A stretch of 64,000 nt of DNA from Thermoanaerobaculia bacterium (GCA_018057705.1 JAGPDF010000002.1:83039-147038), one strand, 5' to 3'; numbered from the stretch's first letter, positions 25,239-34,557 are shown. Numbers and translations: made by a program. Notes: generated by a model not told the origin, from the letters alone.

Positions 25239-26789
25239 ATGACCGTGAATGGGCGCGCAGTGCAAATGAAGCGGCTCGCTCTCTGGGGGCCGGCGCTCGC
25301 GGTGCTCGCCCTGCACGCGCTCTTCGCCACCACCTACGGCATCTTCCGCGACGAGCTCTACTACCTGGCCTGCGCGGCGCGACTCGACTGGGGCTACGTC
25401 GATCATCCTCCGCTCGTCGCCGCGCTCACCGCGCTGTGGACGAGTCTCTTCGGCCCTGGCCTGGCGTCGATCCGCCTCCTCGCGGCGCTCGCCGGCGCGG
25501 GCACGGTGGCGGTGGCGGGCGCGATCGCAAGGCGCCTGGGGGGTGGCAACTTCGCGGTCGCGCTCACCGGGCTGGCAGTCGGGCTCTCGCCGATCGTGCT
25601 GGGGCTCACCTCGGTGCTGTCGATGAACGCCTTCGATCTCCTCTTCTGGGCGCTCGCCTGCCGGCTCGCCGTCGGGCTCCTCGATGGCGACGACGAGCGC
25701 CTCTGGCTCGCCTTCGGTGCGGTCGCGGGAGTCGGACTGCAGAACAAGATCAGCATGCTCCTCCTGGGCTTCGGGCTGGTCGCTGGAACGCTCGCGGCGC
25801 GCCGCTTCGCGGTGTTGCGCAGCCGCTACTTCTGGCTCGGCGGAGCGCTCGCCGGGCTGCTCTTCCTGCCGCATCTGCTCTGGCAGCGGGCGCAAGGCTG
25901 GCCGACGCTCGAGTTCATGGCGAACGCCCGGGGGACGAAGAACCTGGCTCTTGCGCCGCTCGACTTTCTGGCGAAGCAGTTCCTGCAAACCGGGCCCGTC
26001 CACGCCGTCGTCTGGATCGCGGGCCTCGGAGCGCTCCTGATGACGGTGCGTTTTCGACCCTGGCGCGCCGTCGGCTATGCCTATTTCGCCATCCTCGCCG
26101 TCATGCTCTCTACCGCCGCGAAGCCCTACTACCTCGCGCCGATCTACCCGGTTCTCTGGGCCGCCGGCGCGGTGGCTTTCGAAGCCTGGACGGATTCCTG
26201 GCGCGGCCGCGCGGCGGTTGTGGGCATCGCGCGCTGGGGCTTGCCGGGGCTCGTCGTGCTCTCGGGTCTCGCTCTGGCCCCGCTCGCGCGACCGATCCTG
26301 CCAGTCGACGAGTACGTGCGCTACGCCCGTGCTTTCGGCATCGATCCGGGAACCGACGAGCGCAAGGCGGTCGCCCGCCTGCCGCAGTTCTACGCCGACA
26401 TGCAGGAGTGGCGTGGCCTCGCCGAGGCGGTGGGAGAGGCGACCGCGCGGCTCACCGCCGCCGAGCGCCGTCACGCCTGCGTCTTCGGACAGAACTACGG
26501 CGAGGCGGGCGCGGTCGAGTACTTCGGCCGCGAGCTCGCCCTGCCGCCGGCGATTTCGGCGCACAACAACTGGTTTCTCTGGGGAACAGGCGCCTGCACG
26601 ATGGAAGTCCTGCTGGTCATCGGTGACGATGCCGAGCGCCTGGAAGAGCTCTTCTTCGAGGTCGAGCTCGGGGCCACGTTCGATTGCCGGGATTGCATGC
26701 CGTACGAAGATCTACTCCCGGTCTGGATCGTCCGTCGGCCGCGTGCCGATCTGCGCGCGCTCTGGCCCCGGATCAAGCACTTCGACTGA
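25239..26789 (+). CDS. Glycosyltransferase family 39-type (ArnT-like) membrane protein
   Basis: A 516-residue protein with about ten TM helices, of the PMT/ArnT-like polyprenol-phosphate sugar transferase family. The first periplasmic loop carries FRDELYYLACAARLDWGYVDHPPLVA, with the conserved Asp-Glu and Asp-His-Pro-Pro. Helices such as AVALTGLAVGLSPIVLGLTSV and WIAGLGALLMTVRF follow, and the C-terminal soluble domain contains FGQNYGEAGAVEYFG. Such enzymes move a sugar from a lipid carrier to lipid A, glycans or proteins on the periplasmic side. ATG 25239 is preceded by GGGAGAGAG; a second ATG at codon 10 is possible. It follows the polyprenol-kinase-like gene, which agrees with use of a lipid-linked donor. 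Confidence 0.9.
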   Translation: MTVNGRAVQMKRLALWGPALAVLALHALFATTYGIFRDELYYLACAARLDWGYVDHPPLVAALTALWTSLFGPGLASIRLLAALAGAGTVAVAGAIARRLGGGNFAVALTGLAVGLSPIVLGLTSVLSMNAFDLLFWALACRLAVGLLDGDDERLWLAFGAVAGVGLQNKISMLLLGFGLVAGTLAARRFAVLRSRYFWLGGALAGLLFLPHLLWQRAQGWPTLEFMANARGTKNLALAPLDFLAKQFLQTGPVHAVVWIAGLGALLMTVRFRPWRAVGYAYFAILAVMLSTAAKPYYLAPIYPVLWAAGAVAFEAWTDSWRGRAAVVGIARWGLPGLVVLSGLALAPLARPILPVDEYVRYARAFGIDPGTDERKAVARLPQFYADMQEWRGLAEAVGEATARLTAAERRHACVFGQNYGEAGAVEYFGRELALPPAISAHNNWFLWGTGACTMEVLLVIGDDAERLEELFFEVELGATFDCRDCMPYEDLLPVWIVRRPRADLRALWPRIKHFD

Positions 26790-26873
26790 GGCGGCCGGAA
26801 GCGAGGACCCGGCCGCCGCGGTGCTATGGTGGAACCTCGAGGCCGCCTCTGCCGGTGCGGCCGCAAAGAGCGC

Positions 26874-29027
26874 ATGGTAGCCACCCCGTCGACCCGGTCG
26901 TCCCGCCTCCGCCGGGCATTGCTGGCCGCCCTCGCCGCGGTCTGGCTTCTCGGCGGAACGGTCTTCATCTTCCAACTCGAGCTGCGCGAGTCCGCCTCGG
27001 AGGAGGGCGACGCGGGATTCGCGCTCCGGCTCGGAGCGCTGCTCCTGCAGCTGCTGATCGCCGTTTCGGCGACCGCAATGCTCGTCTGGACCCGCGCTCG
27101 GCGCAACGCCGAGCGCGCCGAGAATCAGCGCGCCGAGGAGTTCCGCCAACTCTTCCACGACGCCAGCGAGGCGATGTTCGTCGTCGACAACGAGTTCGTC
27201 ATGGTGGAGGTCAACGCCGCGGCGTGCCGCCTGATCGGCGTCACGCGGGCGGAGGTCCTCGGTCGGCCCCTCACGCAACTGGTCGAGGCGGAGGAGCTTG
27301 CCACCCGGCCGATGCACATTGCGGAGCTGCAGGCCGGCGAGAAGGTCGTGAGCGAGCGTACTCTCCTCCGCAAGGACGGCACCAGGATCATCGCCGAGGT
27401 CGCCATCCAGCAGCTGCCCGATGGCCGCTTCCTCGGGCTGGCACGCGACGTCTCGCAGCGGCGAACGCTCGAACAGCGTCTGCGCCTGCTGTCGCGCGCG
27501 GTCGATGAGAGTCCCTCGGCGATGGTGATCACCGACCCTGCGGGCCGGATCGAGTATGTCAATCCGAGCTTCAGCAGGATCACCGGCTGGTCGCTGGCGG
27601 AGGCCGTCGGCAATACCCCGGCGATCCTCAAGTCAGGACAGACTTCCCCAGCCACCTATCGCGAGCTCTGGGAGGCGATCCGGGCGGGCAGGGAATGGCA
27701 GGGCGAGCTCATCAACCGGCGCAGGAACGGCGAGTACTTTCCCTGGCTGCTGAGCGTTCATCCGATCCTCGGCGAAGATGGCGGCGTCGAGTACTTTCTC
27801 GGCGTCGGCGAGGATGTCACCCAGAGCCGGGCGGCCGAGCGGGCCCTCGCGGAGACCCGCACCGAGCTCTACCAGGCGCAGAGAATGGAGGCCCTTGGAC
27901 GGCTCGCGGGCGGAGTTGCGCACGACTTCAACAACCTTCTCGGGATCATCCTCGGCTACTCGGACCTTCTCGGGTCGACTCTGGACGAGGGTTCGGAGGG
28001 GCGCGAGCAGCTCGCCGAGATCCGCAAGGCCACGGTGCGAGCTGCCGATCTCACACGCCAGCTGCTGGCCTTCAGCCGTCGTCAGGTGCTGGCGGTCCGC
28101 GTGGTCGACGTCGCGGCGCTACTCGAGGACTCGCGCAAGATGCTCGAGCGTCTCCTGCCGGAGAGCATCGAGCTCCGGCTCGACGTCGCTCCTGGGGTCT
28201 GGTCGGTGCGCGCCGATTCGACTCAGCTCGTCCAGGTGCTGATCAACCTCGCCGTGAACGCGCGCGACGCCATGCCGCTCGGCGGTCGGCTGGCCATCGC
28301 GGCCGGAAACGCCGACCTCGCGGAAGAGGAGGCGGCCGGGAAGGGGCTGTCGGCGGGCGGCTATGTCTGCCTGACGGTCCGCGACAGCGGGCAGGGCATG
28401 ACTCCCGACGTCGTCGAGCAGGCCTTCGAGCCGTTCTTCACGACGAAGGCTGCGACGGGCGGCACCGGGCTCGGGCTCGCCACGGTCTACGGCATCGTGC
28501 AGCAGCTCAAGGGCTGCGTGGAGATCGAATCCTCGCCGGCGCACGGAACGACCCTGACCCTCTATCTGCCGCGATCCGAACGCGACTCGAGCGGCGCGGC
28601 TGCCGCGCATTCGGCCGCGGCCGACCGCAAGGTCCAGGGGACCATCCTGGTGGTGGAAGATCTCGCGCCGCTGCGCCGGCTGGTCGAGGTGATGCTGACG
28701 CGGATCGGCTACCGGGTTTTCACGGCGGCGTCGGCGCGCGAGGCTCTCGCGCTCTCCGGCGAAGGCGGATTGGAGTTCGATCTCCTGCTCTCCGACATCG
28801 TCATGCCGGGCATGGACGGACGGGACCTGGCGCGCCTCATGCGCTCGGCGCGGCCGAAGCTCCGAGTTGTTCTGATGACCGGCTACGCCGACCTGCTGGC
28901 GGACTCGTCGGATCTGCAGGAGCTCGGTGCCGACGCCATTGTGCAGAAGCCGTTCGCGCGCGCCCAGATCGAGCGCGTGCTCGCCGACGTGCTCGCCATG
29001 CCGGAGGAAGACGGGAAGGTGAGCTAA
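26874..29027 (+). CDS. Hybrid sensor histidine kinase (2 TM, PAS-PAS-HisKA-HATPase-REC)
   Basis: A 717-residue membrane sensor. Two TM helices (about 14-33 and 51-72) enclose a very short external loop, so input is probably cytoplasmic or membrane-borne. PAS domains lie at about 88-195 and 205-320, then HisKA with GGVAHDFNNLLGIIL (phospho-His350), and HATPase_c with VNARDAMPLGG, VRDSGQGM and TGLGLATVYGIV. A C-terminal receiver has the phospho-Asp641 in LLLSDIVMPGMDG, Thr in LMTGYAD and Lys in VQKPF. The HDFNN motif is that of the NtrB/FixL-like HK4 class. I used ATG 26874; ATG 26826 gives 16 more residues. No partner regulator or output gene is adjacent, so its target is unknown. Confidence 0.93.
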   Translation: MVATPSTRSSRLRRALLAALAAVWLLGGTVFIFQLELRESASEEGDAGFALRLGALLLQLLIAVSATAMLVWTRARRNAERAENQRAEEFRQLFHDASEAMFVVDNEFVMVEVNAAACRLIGVTRAEVLGRPLTQLVEAEELATRPMHIAELQAGEKVVSERTLLRKDGTRIIAEVAIQQLPDGRFLGLARDVSQRRTLEQRLRLLSRAVDESPSAMVITDPAGRIEYVNPSFSRITGWSLAEAVGNTPAILKSGQTSPATYRELWEAIRAGREWQGELINRRRNGEYFPWLLSVHPILGEDGGVEYFLGVGEDVTQSRAAERALAETRTELYQAQRMEALGRLAGGVAHDFNNLLGIILGYSDLLGSTLDEGSEGREQLAEIRKATVRAADLTRQLLAFSRRQVLAVRVVDVAALLEDSRKMLERLLPESIELRLDVAPGVWSVRADSTQLVQVLINLAVNARDAMPLGGRLAIAAGNADLAEEEAAGKGLSAGGYVCLTVRDSGQGMTPDVVEQAFEPFFTTKAATGGTGLGLATVYGIVQQLKGCVEIESSPAHGTTLTLYLPRSERDSSGAAAAHSAAADRKVQGTILVVEDLAPLRRLVEVMLTRIGYRVFTAASAREALALSGEGGLEFDLLLSDIVMPGMDGRDLARLMRSARPKLRVVLMTGYADLLADSSDLQELGADAIVQKPFARAQIERVLADVLAMPEEDGKVS

Positions 29028-29040
29028 GCTTCGCAATCAT

Positions 29041-30033
29041 ATGAAGAAGCTCGATCTCTACGCCCAGCTCTCGCGACCGTTCACGCTCCTGCCGCCGCTC
29101 CTCGGGATCATCTCGGGGGCGATCTGCGCCTGGGGCTCGATCCACAATCCCGATCCCGACCGCGCCCTGACGCTCTCGGTGATCCTCACCGTAGCGCTGG
29201 GCTCGCTCTGCGCGAGCTTCATGAACGCGGCCTCGAACGCGATCAACCAGATCACCGACCTCGAGATCGACCGGGTCAACAAGCCCGGCCGGCCTCTCGT
29301 GACCGGGGCGCTCTCTCTGCGCGAGGGCTGGATGTTCACCTGGGTCTTCTACGCCCTGGCGCTGGTGCCCACCTGGGCCGTCGTGGTCTTCCCCCACACC
29401 ACTCTGGCGGCGAAGATCGGGGCGCCGCTCCCCTGGCACGAGACCTTCTACATCTATCTCGCCGGGATGATCTTCACCCTGGTCTACTCGGTTCCCTCCT
29501 GGGGCCGCACCAAGGCGCGGGGGATGTGGGCGAACTGGACGATCGCGATTCCACGCGGCTGCCTTCTCAAGGTCGCCGGCTGGGCGATGGTCGCCCGCAT
29601 CGGACACTGGGAGCCGTGGGCGCTGGGTTCGATCTTCATGCTCTTCCTGGTCGGCGCCGCTTCGACCAAGGACTTCGCCGACATCAAGGGCGACGCGGCC
29701 GGCGGCTGCAAGACGCTGCCGATCCTGCACGGCCCGAAGAAGGCCGCCTGGATCATCGCGCCGTTTTTCATCTTCCCCTGGCTGCTGGTGCCGCTCTTCG
29801 CCCATCTGCCCGATCCGCAGAATCCCTCCCATCCGATCCTGACCGGAAACCAGTGGGCGCTCACGGGTCTGGGTGCTCTCCTGACGGTCTGGGGTTGCTA
29901 CACGGTTTACTTGATTCTGCGCGATCCGGACGACCTGACGCGCACCGAGAACCACCCCAGCTGGAAGCAGATGTACCTCATGATGATGGCCGCCCAGATC
30001 GGCTTCGCCGTCGCCTATCTGCTGCCACACTGA
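29041..30033 (+). CDS. UbiA family prenyltransferase
   Basis: A 330-residue inner-membrane prenyltransferase with about eight TM helices. The first Asp-rich motif is NQITDLEIDRVNKPGRP and the second DFADIKGDAAGG; these bind the two magnesium ions and the prenyl diphosphate. It resembles the group containing chlorophyll synthase, homogentisate prenyltransferase and archaeal-type lipid enzymes more than E. coli UbiA, so the aromatic or polar acceptor is open. The start ATG 29041 lies 13 bp after the histidine kinase stop. A polyprenol-kinase/DUF92 fusion is encoded 3.9 kb upstream on the same strand, hinting at a shared prenol pathway. Confidence 0.9.
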   Translation: MKKLDLYAQLSRPFTLLPPLLGIISGAICAWGSIHNPDPDRALTLSVILTVALGSLCASFMNAASNAINQITDLEIDRVNKPGRPLVTGALSLREGWMFTWVFYALALVPTWAVVVFPHTTLAAKIGAPLPWHETFYIYLAGMIFTLVYSVPSWGRTKARGMWANWTIAIPRGCLLKVAGWAMVARIGHWEPWALGSIFMLFLVGAASTKDFADIKGDAAGGCKTLPILHGPKKAAWIIAPFFIFPWLLVPLFAHLPDPQNPSHPILTGNQWALTGLGALLTVWGCYTVYLILRDPDDLTRTENHPSWKQMYLMMMAAQIGFAVAYLLPH

Positions 30034-30089
30034 GCTCGGCGCGTATCGCGCACCGGGGGCGGCAGCGCGATTGTGCTACGGTGTGCTCC

Positions 30090-30404
30090 ATGAGCGACAC
30101 AGAAAACCCCCGCACGCCTCAGGTCGGGGTTCGCGAGCTGCGCCAGAACCTCTCTGTTTACCTCGACCGGGTGAAGGAGGGGGAGCGCCTGGAGGTCACC
30201 GAGCACGGCCGCCCTGTCGCGCTCCTGGTGCCGCTGCCCGACGACGACGATCAGCTCGAGCGCATGATCGCGGAGGGCCGGGTGATTCCGGCGACGCGCG
30301 ACCTGCAGGAGGTCCTTCGCCAGTATCCGCCCCGCCCCGCGATTCCCGGCGAGAGACCCTTGAGCGAAGTCCTGCGGGAGATGCGGGACGAAGAGAGCCT
30401 CTGA
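30090..30404 (+). CDS. Phd/YefM-type antitoxin
   Basis: A 104-residue antitoxin with an N-terminal Phd/YefM DNA-binding fold: VGVRELRQNLSVYLDRVKEGERLEVTEHGRPVALLVPL. The acidic/helical C-terminal tail (DLQEVLRQYP to LSEVLREMRDEESL) would wrap the toxin. ATG 30090 is the first plausible start; the ribosome site is weak. It is six bases upstream of a PIN-domain toxin gene, and the pair is a type II toxin-antitoxin module. The antitoxin should repress its own promoter through the N-terminal domain. Confidence 0.9.
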   Translation: MSDTENPRTPQVGVRELRQNLSVYLDRVKEGERLEVTEHGRPVALLVPLPDDDDQLERMIAEGRVIPATRDLQEVLRQYPPRPAIPGERPLSEVLREMRDEESL

Positions 30405-30410
30405 CCGCGG

Positions 30411-30824
30411 ATGCTCGTCTACTGCGATGCTTCCGCGCTGGTCAAGCTGTTCGTGAAGGAGGAGGTTTCCCAGGCACTGCGGTCTTTCCTCGGCCGAGAG
30501 TGCGTGCTGAGCTCTTCCGAGCTGGTCAGGGTGGAGGTGCTGCGCACCTTGCGGCGGCGTGGGGACCGCCGCGACGAAGAACGTGCCGCCGCCTACCTCG
30601 ACTCACTGGCCCTGATCCGTCTCGACGCAGCCACACTCGATCGCGCGACCCGCCTCGGACCCGCGACTTTGCGGACGCTCGACGCGATTCATCTGGCGAC
30701 GGCATTGGCTCTCTCTCCTCTGCCCCGGGCCTTTCTCTGCTACGACCGGCGCCTTGGCGCGGCGGCGCGCATCCACGGTCTGGAGGTCGTCGCTCCCGGC
30801 TTCGACGAGGTCCACGAACCGTGA
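30411..30824 (+). CDS. PIN-domain ribonuclease toxin (VapC family)
   Basis: A 137-residue PIN-domain endoribonuclease, predicted to cleave tRNA or mRNA when freed from its antitoxin. The four acidic metal ligands are visible: Asp6 in VYCDASALVKLFV, Glu42 in SELVRVEVLR, Asp91 in LRTLDAIHLATAL and Asp112 in CYDRRLG. The fold order and length match VapC. It follows a Phd/YefM-type antitoxin by six bases. Its stop overlaps the following dehydrogenase start as GTGA, so transcription may read through into metabolic genes, which is unusual for a TA module. Confidence 0.92.
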   Translation: MLVYCDASALVKLFVKEEVSQALRSFLGRECVLSSSELVRVEVLRTLRRRGDRRDEERAAAYLDSLALIRLDAATLDRATRLGPATLRTLDAIHLATALALSPLPRAFLCYDRRLGAAARIHGLEVVAPGFDEVHEP

Positions 30825-31882
30825 GCGACGCTGTCGCTCTTGCTCGCGAGCTCGGGCACGAGCGCGTGCTGATCGTCCAGGAGCCCGCGGCCGGCCTGCA
30901 GGCGGTAATTGCCCTCCATGACACAACTCTGGGCCACGCCATCGGCGGCACGCGCATGCGGAGCTATCCTGCGTTCGAGGATGCCATGGAGGACGCCCTG
31001 CGGCTGTCGCACGCCATGACCGCAAAAGCGGCCTTCGCCGGCATGCCATGCGGCGGCGGCAAGGCGGTGATCGATGGCGACCCCCTGCGCGAGAAGACGC
31101 CGGAGCTGCTCCTCGCCTTCGGCAGGGCGGTGGACGAACTGGGCGGTCGTTTCTTCACCGGCGGCGACATGGGAATCGACGCCGCGGATCTCGCCATCAT
31201 GGGCCGGGCTACGAGCCATATCGGTCATACGCCGGCGACTGCCGGGGTCGATGCCTCGGACCTGACAGCGATCGGTGTCCTCGCCGCGATGGAGGTCGTC
31301 GCGGGGCGCCTCGGCAAGCCGCTCGCCTCATGTACCGTCGCGCTTCAGGGCCTGGGGGAGGTCGGGGGGCGACTGGCCGAGAAACTTGCTGGGAAAGGGG
31401 TCAGCCTGATCGTCACGGACACCGTCCGCGGCCGTTCGGACGCTGTCGTGCGCGCGACCGGCGCGCGGGCCGTGGCGCCGGACGAGATCTTCGACGTCGA
31501 GTGTGACCTCTTCTCTCCCTGCGCCGCCGGCGAAATCGTGACGGCCGGCGTTGCCGGGCAATTGCGCTGCCGCGCGATCGTCGGGGCCGCGAACAACCCG
31601 CTCGCTTCGCCAGAGGTCGGAGAAGACCTTCACCGTCGCGGCCTGCTCTACGCGCCGGACTTCGTCGTCAACGCTGGTGGACTGCTCTCCGTGCTGTTCG
31701 AGACCGGGGTCCTCGACGAGACCGGCATCGTGCGGCGGGTCGAGCGCATCGGCGCCGACCTCGCGGAGCTTCTCGGGCGGGCCGAGCGTGAGGGCTCGGC
31801 GCCCTTTCGAGTCGCCGAACGGATCGTCGCCGAGCGTCTCGCGGCGGCGCGGGCGGCCTCCCGGACAGCGACACCGGCTTGA
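30821..31882 (+). CDS. Leucine/glutamate dehydrogenase family amino-acid dehydrogenase
   Basis: NAD(P)-dependent oxidative deaminase of the Glu/Leu/Phe/Val dehydrogenase family, 353 residues, nearest in length and motifs to leucine or valine dehydrogenase. The catalytic region is MTAKAAFAGMPCGGGKAVIDGD, with two conserved Lys, followed by FFTGGDMGID. The Rossmann fold starts VALQGLGEVGGRLAEKL, and FVVNAGGLLSVL is the C-terminal signature. The start is GTG at 30821, overlapping the toxin stop. Its own stop overlaps the pabBC start (TTGA), so amino-acid and folate genes are coupled. Substrate side chain cannot be decided here. Confidence 0.9.
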   Translation: MSDAVALARELGHERVLIVQEPAAGLQAVIALHDTTLGHAIGGTRMRSYPAFEDAMEDALRLSHAMTAKAAFAGMPCGGGKAVIDGDPLREKTPELLLAFGRAVDELGGRFFTGGDMGIDAADLAIMGRATSHIGHTPATAGVDASDLTAIGVLAAMEVVAGRLGKPLASCTVALQGLGEVGGRLAEKLAGKGVSLIVTDTVRGRSDAVVRATGARAVAPDEIFDVECDLFSPCAAGEIVTAGVAGQLRCRAIVGAANNPLASPEVGEDLHRRGLLYAPDFVVNAGGLLSVLFETGVLDETGIVRRVERIGADLAELLGRAEREGSAPFRVAERIVAERLAAARAASRTATPA

Positions 31883-33642
31883 GCGGCGCTCTCACCCGCG
31901 CCCTGCTGCGACCGCCGCCAGGAGAGGCCGCGGACGGACGGTGGTGGCGCTTCCAGGCCCCCGAGGCGAGCCTCGTCGCTACCGCCCCGGAGGAGATCCC
32001 GGAGCTGCTCGAGCACGTCGAGCGCGCCGGCGAGCGCGGTCTGTGGGCGGTCGGGTTTCTCGCCTACGAGGCGGCGCCGGCCTTCGATCCAGCGCTCGCG
32101 GTGACGGCGCCGGGAGCCGCGCCCCTCGCGGCCTTCGGTCTCTTTCCGCCGCCGGAGCGGATCGACGTCCCGGCCCGCGCCGAGGCGGCGCCGCAAGCGG
32201 GTCTTCACCCCCTGCTCGACGAAGCGGCACACGCAGCAGCGATCGCAGCGATCCGCGCTGCGATCGCCGCCGGGGAGACCTACCAGGTCAACTTCACCTT
32301 CCCCCTGCGCGGCCGCTTCGCTGGCGACGCCGAAGCGCTCTTCTGGCGTCTTGCTCCGGCCAGCGCGGCGCCGTATGCGGCCTTCCTCGATTGCGGCGCA
32401 ACTGCCGTCGTCTCACTCTCACCGGAGCTCTTCTTCTCGCGGCAGGGCGATCGACTGGTCATGCGTCCGATGAAGGGCACGCGGCGCCGGGGTCGATTCA
32501 CGATCGAGGACGACCGCCAGGCCGCGGAGCTCGCCGGTTCGGCGAAGGAGCGCGCCGAGAATCTGATGATTGTCGACATGGTGCGCAACGACCTCGGCCG
32601 GATCGCCGCGACCGGAAGCGTCGCCGTCGAGAGCCTCATGGCGCTCGAGCGCTACCCAACCGTCTGGCAGATGACCTCGACGGTCGCGGCGAACACCACG
32701 GCGGGCTTACCGGACATCTTCGCGGCGCTCTTCCCCTGTGCCTCGGTCACCGGCGCGCCCAAGGCACGGACGATGCGGTGGATCGCCCGGCTCGAGCGCC
32801 GGCCGCGCGGAATCTACTGCGGAGCGATCGGGTGGGTGGCGCCGCAGCGCCGAGCGAGCTTCTCGGTGGCCATCCGCACGGCGGTGGTCGACCGCACCGC
32901 GCAGATCCTCGAGTACGCCGTCGGCAGCGGCGTCGTCTGGGACTCGGAGGCGGCAGCGGAGTACCGGGAATGCCTCACCAAAGCCAGGGCGCTCGAGGAC
33001 CCAGGACCGCCGTTCGCGCTCTTCGAGACCCTGCTCTGGCGCCCGCGCTGCGGCGTCAGTCTCCTCGAGAAACACCTCGAACGCCTGGCAGCATCGGCGA
33101 GCTACTTCGGCTTCGACCACGACGAGACGGCCTGGCGCTCTGCCGTCGAGGCCGGGCTCGCCGGTCTTGCCGGCCGGGAGTCGCAGCGCCAGCGCCTCCG
33201 CCTCGAGCTCGCCCCGGATGGAGATTTTTCCTTTACCAGCAGCCTTTTTCGTCCCGATCGGCACGAATGGCGCGTGACGCTCGCCAGCACTCCGGTCGCC
33301 TCCGGGAACGTGCGTCTCTTTCACAAGACGACCGATCGCCGGGTCTACGATGCCGCGCTCGCCGAGGCGCGCGCGGCGGGTGCGGAGGAGGCGATCCTGT
33401 GGAACGAGCGGGGGGAGCTGACAGAGGGGACGCGGACGAATCTGGTGCTCGAGCTCGGTGACGAACGCCTCACCCCGGCGCGGGAGTGCGGCCTCCTGGC
33501 CGGAGTCTTCCGTCGGTCGCTGCTCGAGCGCGGCAAGGTGCGGGAGGCCGTGCTGACGCGAAACGATCTCGCCCGCGCGTGCCGGATACTCCTGGTCAAC
33601 TCCCTGCGCGGCTGGATCCCGGCCGAGCTGGTCAGGCGGTGA
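31879..33642 (+). CDS. pabBC: Aminodeoxychorismate synthase PabB fused to aminodeoxychorismate lyase PabC
   Basis: A bifunctional 587-residue enzyme for 4-aminobenzoate, a folate precursor. The N-terminal 370 residues form the chorismate-binding PabB domain: AIAAGETYQVNFTFPLRGRF, SPELFFSRQGDRLVMRPMKGTRRRG, ERAENLMIVDMVRNDLGRIA and PCASVTGAPKARTMRWIARLE. The last block matches PIKGT- and TGAPK-type signatures. Residues from about 390 form a PLP-dependent class IV aminotransferase-like domain, PabC, with LFETLLW, EEAILWNERGELTEGTRTNLVL and ECGLLAGVFRRSLL. The start is TTG 31879, overlapping the dehydrogenase stop. No PabA glutaminase is in the window. The 3' end overlaps the convergent HD gene by 11 bp. 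Confidence 0.94.
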   Translation: MSGALTRALLRPPPGEAADGRWWRFQAPEASLVATAPEEIPELLEHVERAGERGLWAVGFLAYEAAPAFDPALAVTAPGAAPLAAFGLFPPPERIDVPARAEAAPQAGLHPLLDEAAHAAAIAAIRAAIAAGETYQVNFTFPLRGRFAGDAEALFWRLAPASAAPYAAFLDCGATAVVSLSPELFFSRQGDRLVMRPMKGTRRRGRFTIEDDRQAAELAGSAKERAENLMIVDMVRNDLGRIAATGSVAVESLMALERYPTVWQMTSTVAANTTAGLPDIFAALFPCASVTGAPKARTMRWIARLERRPRGIYCGAIGWVAPQRRASFSVAIRTAVVDRTAQILEYAVGSGVVWDSEAAAEYRECLTKARALEDPGPPFALFETLLWRPRCGVSLLEKHLERLAASASYFGFDHDETAWRSAVEAGLAGLAGRESQRQRLRLELAPDGDFSFTSSLFRPDRHEWRVTLASTPVASGNVRLFHKTTDRRVYDAALAEARAAGAEEAILWNERGELTEGTRTNLVLELGDERLTPARECGLLAGVFRRSLLERGKVREAVLTRNDLARACRILLVNSLRGWIPAELVRR

Positions 33643-34234
33643 ATGGAGAGGGCGGGGCCGGCGAGGCCGGCGGGGCGGTGCTCGCGGTCGCGCGCTCCTG
33701 GAGGCTCCGGAAGAGCTTCTGAATCGAGTTGAAGTCGGATTGCGGGAAGTTCGCCGGGTTGCCCCAGAACTCGGCCAGGCCCCGGTGTCCCCAGCTCTCG
33801 TAGACCGTCACCTTGATCATCAACTGCAGCTTGTCGCAGGCGCGCACGAAGCGGGCCTCGGCGGTCGCCCCGTCCTCGTACTCCTCGTAGAGGGCGGTCG
33901 CCTTTGGGTCGGCCGGGGCGAGGATGTCGGCCGCCGCCCGGCGCTCGGCGGCATGCTTCACGTCGGCCGGCAGGTAAGTGGTGGCGGTTCGGGGCAGGTC
34001 GCCGATCCGCAGCTCGGCGAGATCGTGCATCAAGGCCAGCTCCACGGCGTGCGCACGGTCGACTGCCGGCTCGTCGCCGGCGAGGAACCAGACCAGCAGC
34101 GCGAGGTGAAACGTGTGCTCGGAGACCGACTCGCAGTCGGAGATGCCGCGCAGGAAGTAGCCGCTGCGCGGCACGCGGTCCAGCGTCTGGAGCTCGAGCA
34201 GGAGATCGAGCAGGCTGGCGTTGGCGTGGCGCAA
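33632..34234 (-). CDS. HD-domain phosphohydrolase (YfbR 5'-deoxynucleotidase-like)
   Basis: A 200-residue metal-dependent phosphohydrolase. The metal ligands are seen in order: His in VSEHTFHLALLV, the His-Asp pair in ALMHDLAELRIGDLP, and Asp in ARACDKLQLMIK (read as VRACDKLQLM). The N-terminal RVPRSGYFLRGI block is typical of YfbR-like 5'-deoxynucleotidases. The start appears to be TTG at 34234 with GAGG upstream, 11 bp after the ctaF stop, making it the last gene of the respiratory operon. The Ala/Pro-rich tail (ATASTAPPASPAPP) is an add-on. A nucleotidase at the end of an oxidase operon is probably passenger transcription. Confidence 0.85.
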   Translation of the reverse strand: MRHANASLLDLLLELQTLDRVPRSGYFLRGISDCESVSEHTFHLALLVWFLAGDEPAVDRAHAVELALMHDLAELRIGDLPRTATTYLPADVKHAAERRAAADILAPADPKATALYEEYEDGATAEARFVRACDKLQLMIKVTVYESWGHRGLAEFWGNPANFPQSDFNSIQKLFRSLQERATASTAPPASPAPPSPFTA

Positions 34235-34245
34235 GCCGGGTTGCC

Positions 34246-34557
34246 TCAGGGTCTCCAGGGGAGGCCCGCGCCGAGCCAGCCGCGTGACATGTAGTCGGAC
34301 ATCGTGATCACGAACATCAGCATCACGAAGAAGAACCCGCTCGCCGCGACCAGCGGAATCAGCCGGGTGCCGTACTTGGCGTGCATGAAGAACATCACGA
34401 CGAGGGTGGCCTTGACCACCGCGATCGACAGCATGACGACGTTGTTGGCCGGCCCGAGGTCGACGAACGCCACGGCGACGGTGATCGCTGTGAAGACCAT
34501 GAGAGCCGCGAAGACCGAGAAGTAGGTCTTGAGCGGAACGATGTGGTGCTCGGACAT
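34246..34557 (-). CDS. ctaF: caa3 cytochrome c oxidase subunit IV
   Basis: A small 103-residue membrane subunit of the haem-copper oxidase. It has three TM helices (about residues 12-33, 40-62 and 68-88). The LKTYFSVFAALMVFTAITVAVAF and VKATLVVMFFMHAKYG blocks are typical of prokaryotic cytochrome c oxidase subunit IV (PF03626). It follows ctaE by three bases and ends the ctaCDEF group. The subunit is structural and carries no redox centre. Confidence 0.9.
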   Translation of the reverse strand: MSEHHIVPLKTYFSVFAALMVFTAITVAVAFVDLGPANNVVMLSIAVVKATLVVMFFMHAKYGTRLIPLVAASGFFFVMLMFVITMSDYMSRGWLGAGLPWRP

